Source: Minisyncoccota bacterium
GTDB lineage: Bacteria; Patescibacteriota; Minisyncoccia; Minisyncoccales; Minisyncoccaceae
Assembly: GCA_028704295.1 (NCBI GenBank)
Contig: JAQVLF010000035.1
Location: forward strand, 1 to 5,504
DNA: 5,504 nt
Direction of reading: 5' to 3'
Position numbers and translations under genes: made by a program. The notes under the pieces are model-generated. The model was given only the letters and a program-made list of their open reading frames with translations, searched no databases and was not told where the DNA came from. The first letter of the stretch is position 1. Every line of letters begins with the position of its first letter. Below, piece by piece: positions 5,333-5,504 of the stretch.

Positions 5333-5416
5333 GCCGCGATGCTGGAATTGGTAGACAGGACGGACTTAAAATCCGTTGTCAGTAATGACGTGTGGGTTCA
5401 AGTCCCACCCGCGGCA
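5333..5416 (+). tRNA. tRNA-Leu (UAA), CCA not encoded
   Basis: A class II cloverleaf of 84 nt. The acceptor stem GCCGCGA (5333-5339) pairs with CCGCGGC (5409-5415) except the last pair, A5339 against C5409, which is a mismatch. The D stem CTG/CAG is at 5342-5344 and 5356-5358, with the loop containing GGTAGA. The anticodon stem ACGGA/TCCGT (5360-5364, 5372-5376) encloses loop CTTAAAA with anticodon TAA at 5367-5369. A long variable arm has stem GTCA/TGAC (5378-5381, 5386-5389). The T stem is GTGGG/CCCAC with loop TTCAAGT. The discriminator A5416 is followed by CAGA, so CCA must be added after transcription. It lies 8 nt after tRNA-Cys. Confidence 0.93.
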
Positions 5417-5421
5417 CAGAT

Positions 5422-5447
5422 AAAAACGAGAAAGATTCTCGTTTTTT
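5422..5447 (+). terminator. Intrinsic terminator after the tRNA pair
   Basis: AAAAACGAGAA (5422-5432) pairs perfectly with TTCTCGTTTTT (5436-5446) around an AGA loop, and a T run is built into the 3' arm. The core CGAGAA/TTCTCG gives the stable part. It begins 5 nt after the tRNA-Leu discriminator. The symmetric A and T arms mean it could also stop transcription arriving from the right. Confidence 0.85.
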
Positions 5448-5460
5448 GATTCGCGTCAGC

Positions 5461-5486
5461 CAAAAACCAACTGTCAAAAACCAACT
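5461..5486. repeat. 12-bp tandem direct repeat, CAAAAACCAACT
   Basis: Two exact copies lie at 5461-5472 and 5475-5486, with a 2-bp GT between them (14-bp period). They lie just after the tRNA terminator and just before an alternating TA tract (5492-5504) that runs off the window. They may be binding sites upstream of the next gene or the start of a longer repeat; only two copies are visible. Confidence 0.6.
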
Positions 5487-5504
5487 TGCGTTATATATAT
5501 ATAT

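Noticed and set aside
5264..5449. A 61-codon plus-strand reading frame
   Set aside because: It runs through both tRNA genes and the terminator; the two cloverleaves fully explain the sequence.

Overview
The window looks like a low-GC bacterial chromosome, most likely from the Patescibacteria (Candidate Phyla Radiation). The evidence is a very short translation initiation factor IF-2 (504 aa, starting almost at the G domain), a soluble DUF4446 protein fused by overlap to it, an RbfA overlapping the IF-2 end, the standard genetic code, and short or absent leaders with few Shine-Dalgarno sequences. The phylum is an inference from gene style; nothing in the window proves it.

Left part (1-1269): a two-gene operon of the AbiE type IV toxin-antitoxin class. 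The AbiEi-like antitoxin/regulator is cut by the left edge: its frame is open back to base 1 and the upstream codons still read like the family's N-terminal winged helix. Its end overlaps the AbiEii-like nucleotidyltransferase toxin by 11 bp. These two genes look less AT-rich than the rest. Middle (1519-2478): a lone, very AT-rich FAD-dependent oxidoreductase of the geranylgeranyl reductase type, on the same strand but with its own upstream gap.

The gap 2479-3023 is the least explained stretch. It has a run of six inverted repeats or hairpins within about 235 bp (2518-2751). Beyond it lies a 40-codon reading frame on the minus strand (2819-2941), with a near-consensus sigma70-type promoter exactly placed for it. 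That promoter shares a TTGCAA-gta-TTGCAA element with a weaker, divergent promoter for the housekeeping operon.

Right part (3024-5504): a tightly packed plus-strand translation cluster, DUF4446 gene - infB - rbfA, joined by 8-bp and 23-bp overlaps. It is followed by tRNA-Cys(GCA) and tRNA-Leu(UAA), a strong intrinsic terminator, a short direct repeat and an AT dinucleotide tract at the right edge. IF-2 delivers initiator tRNA to the 30S subunit and RbfA matures the 30S subunit, so the cluster is a compact translation-initiation/30S assembly unit. No clearly new multi-gene system is visible. The best candidates for something undescribed are the small minus-strand gene and the structured DNA/RNA beside it.
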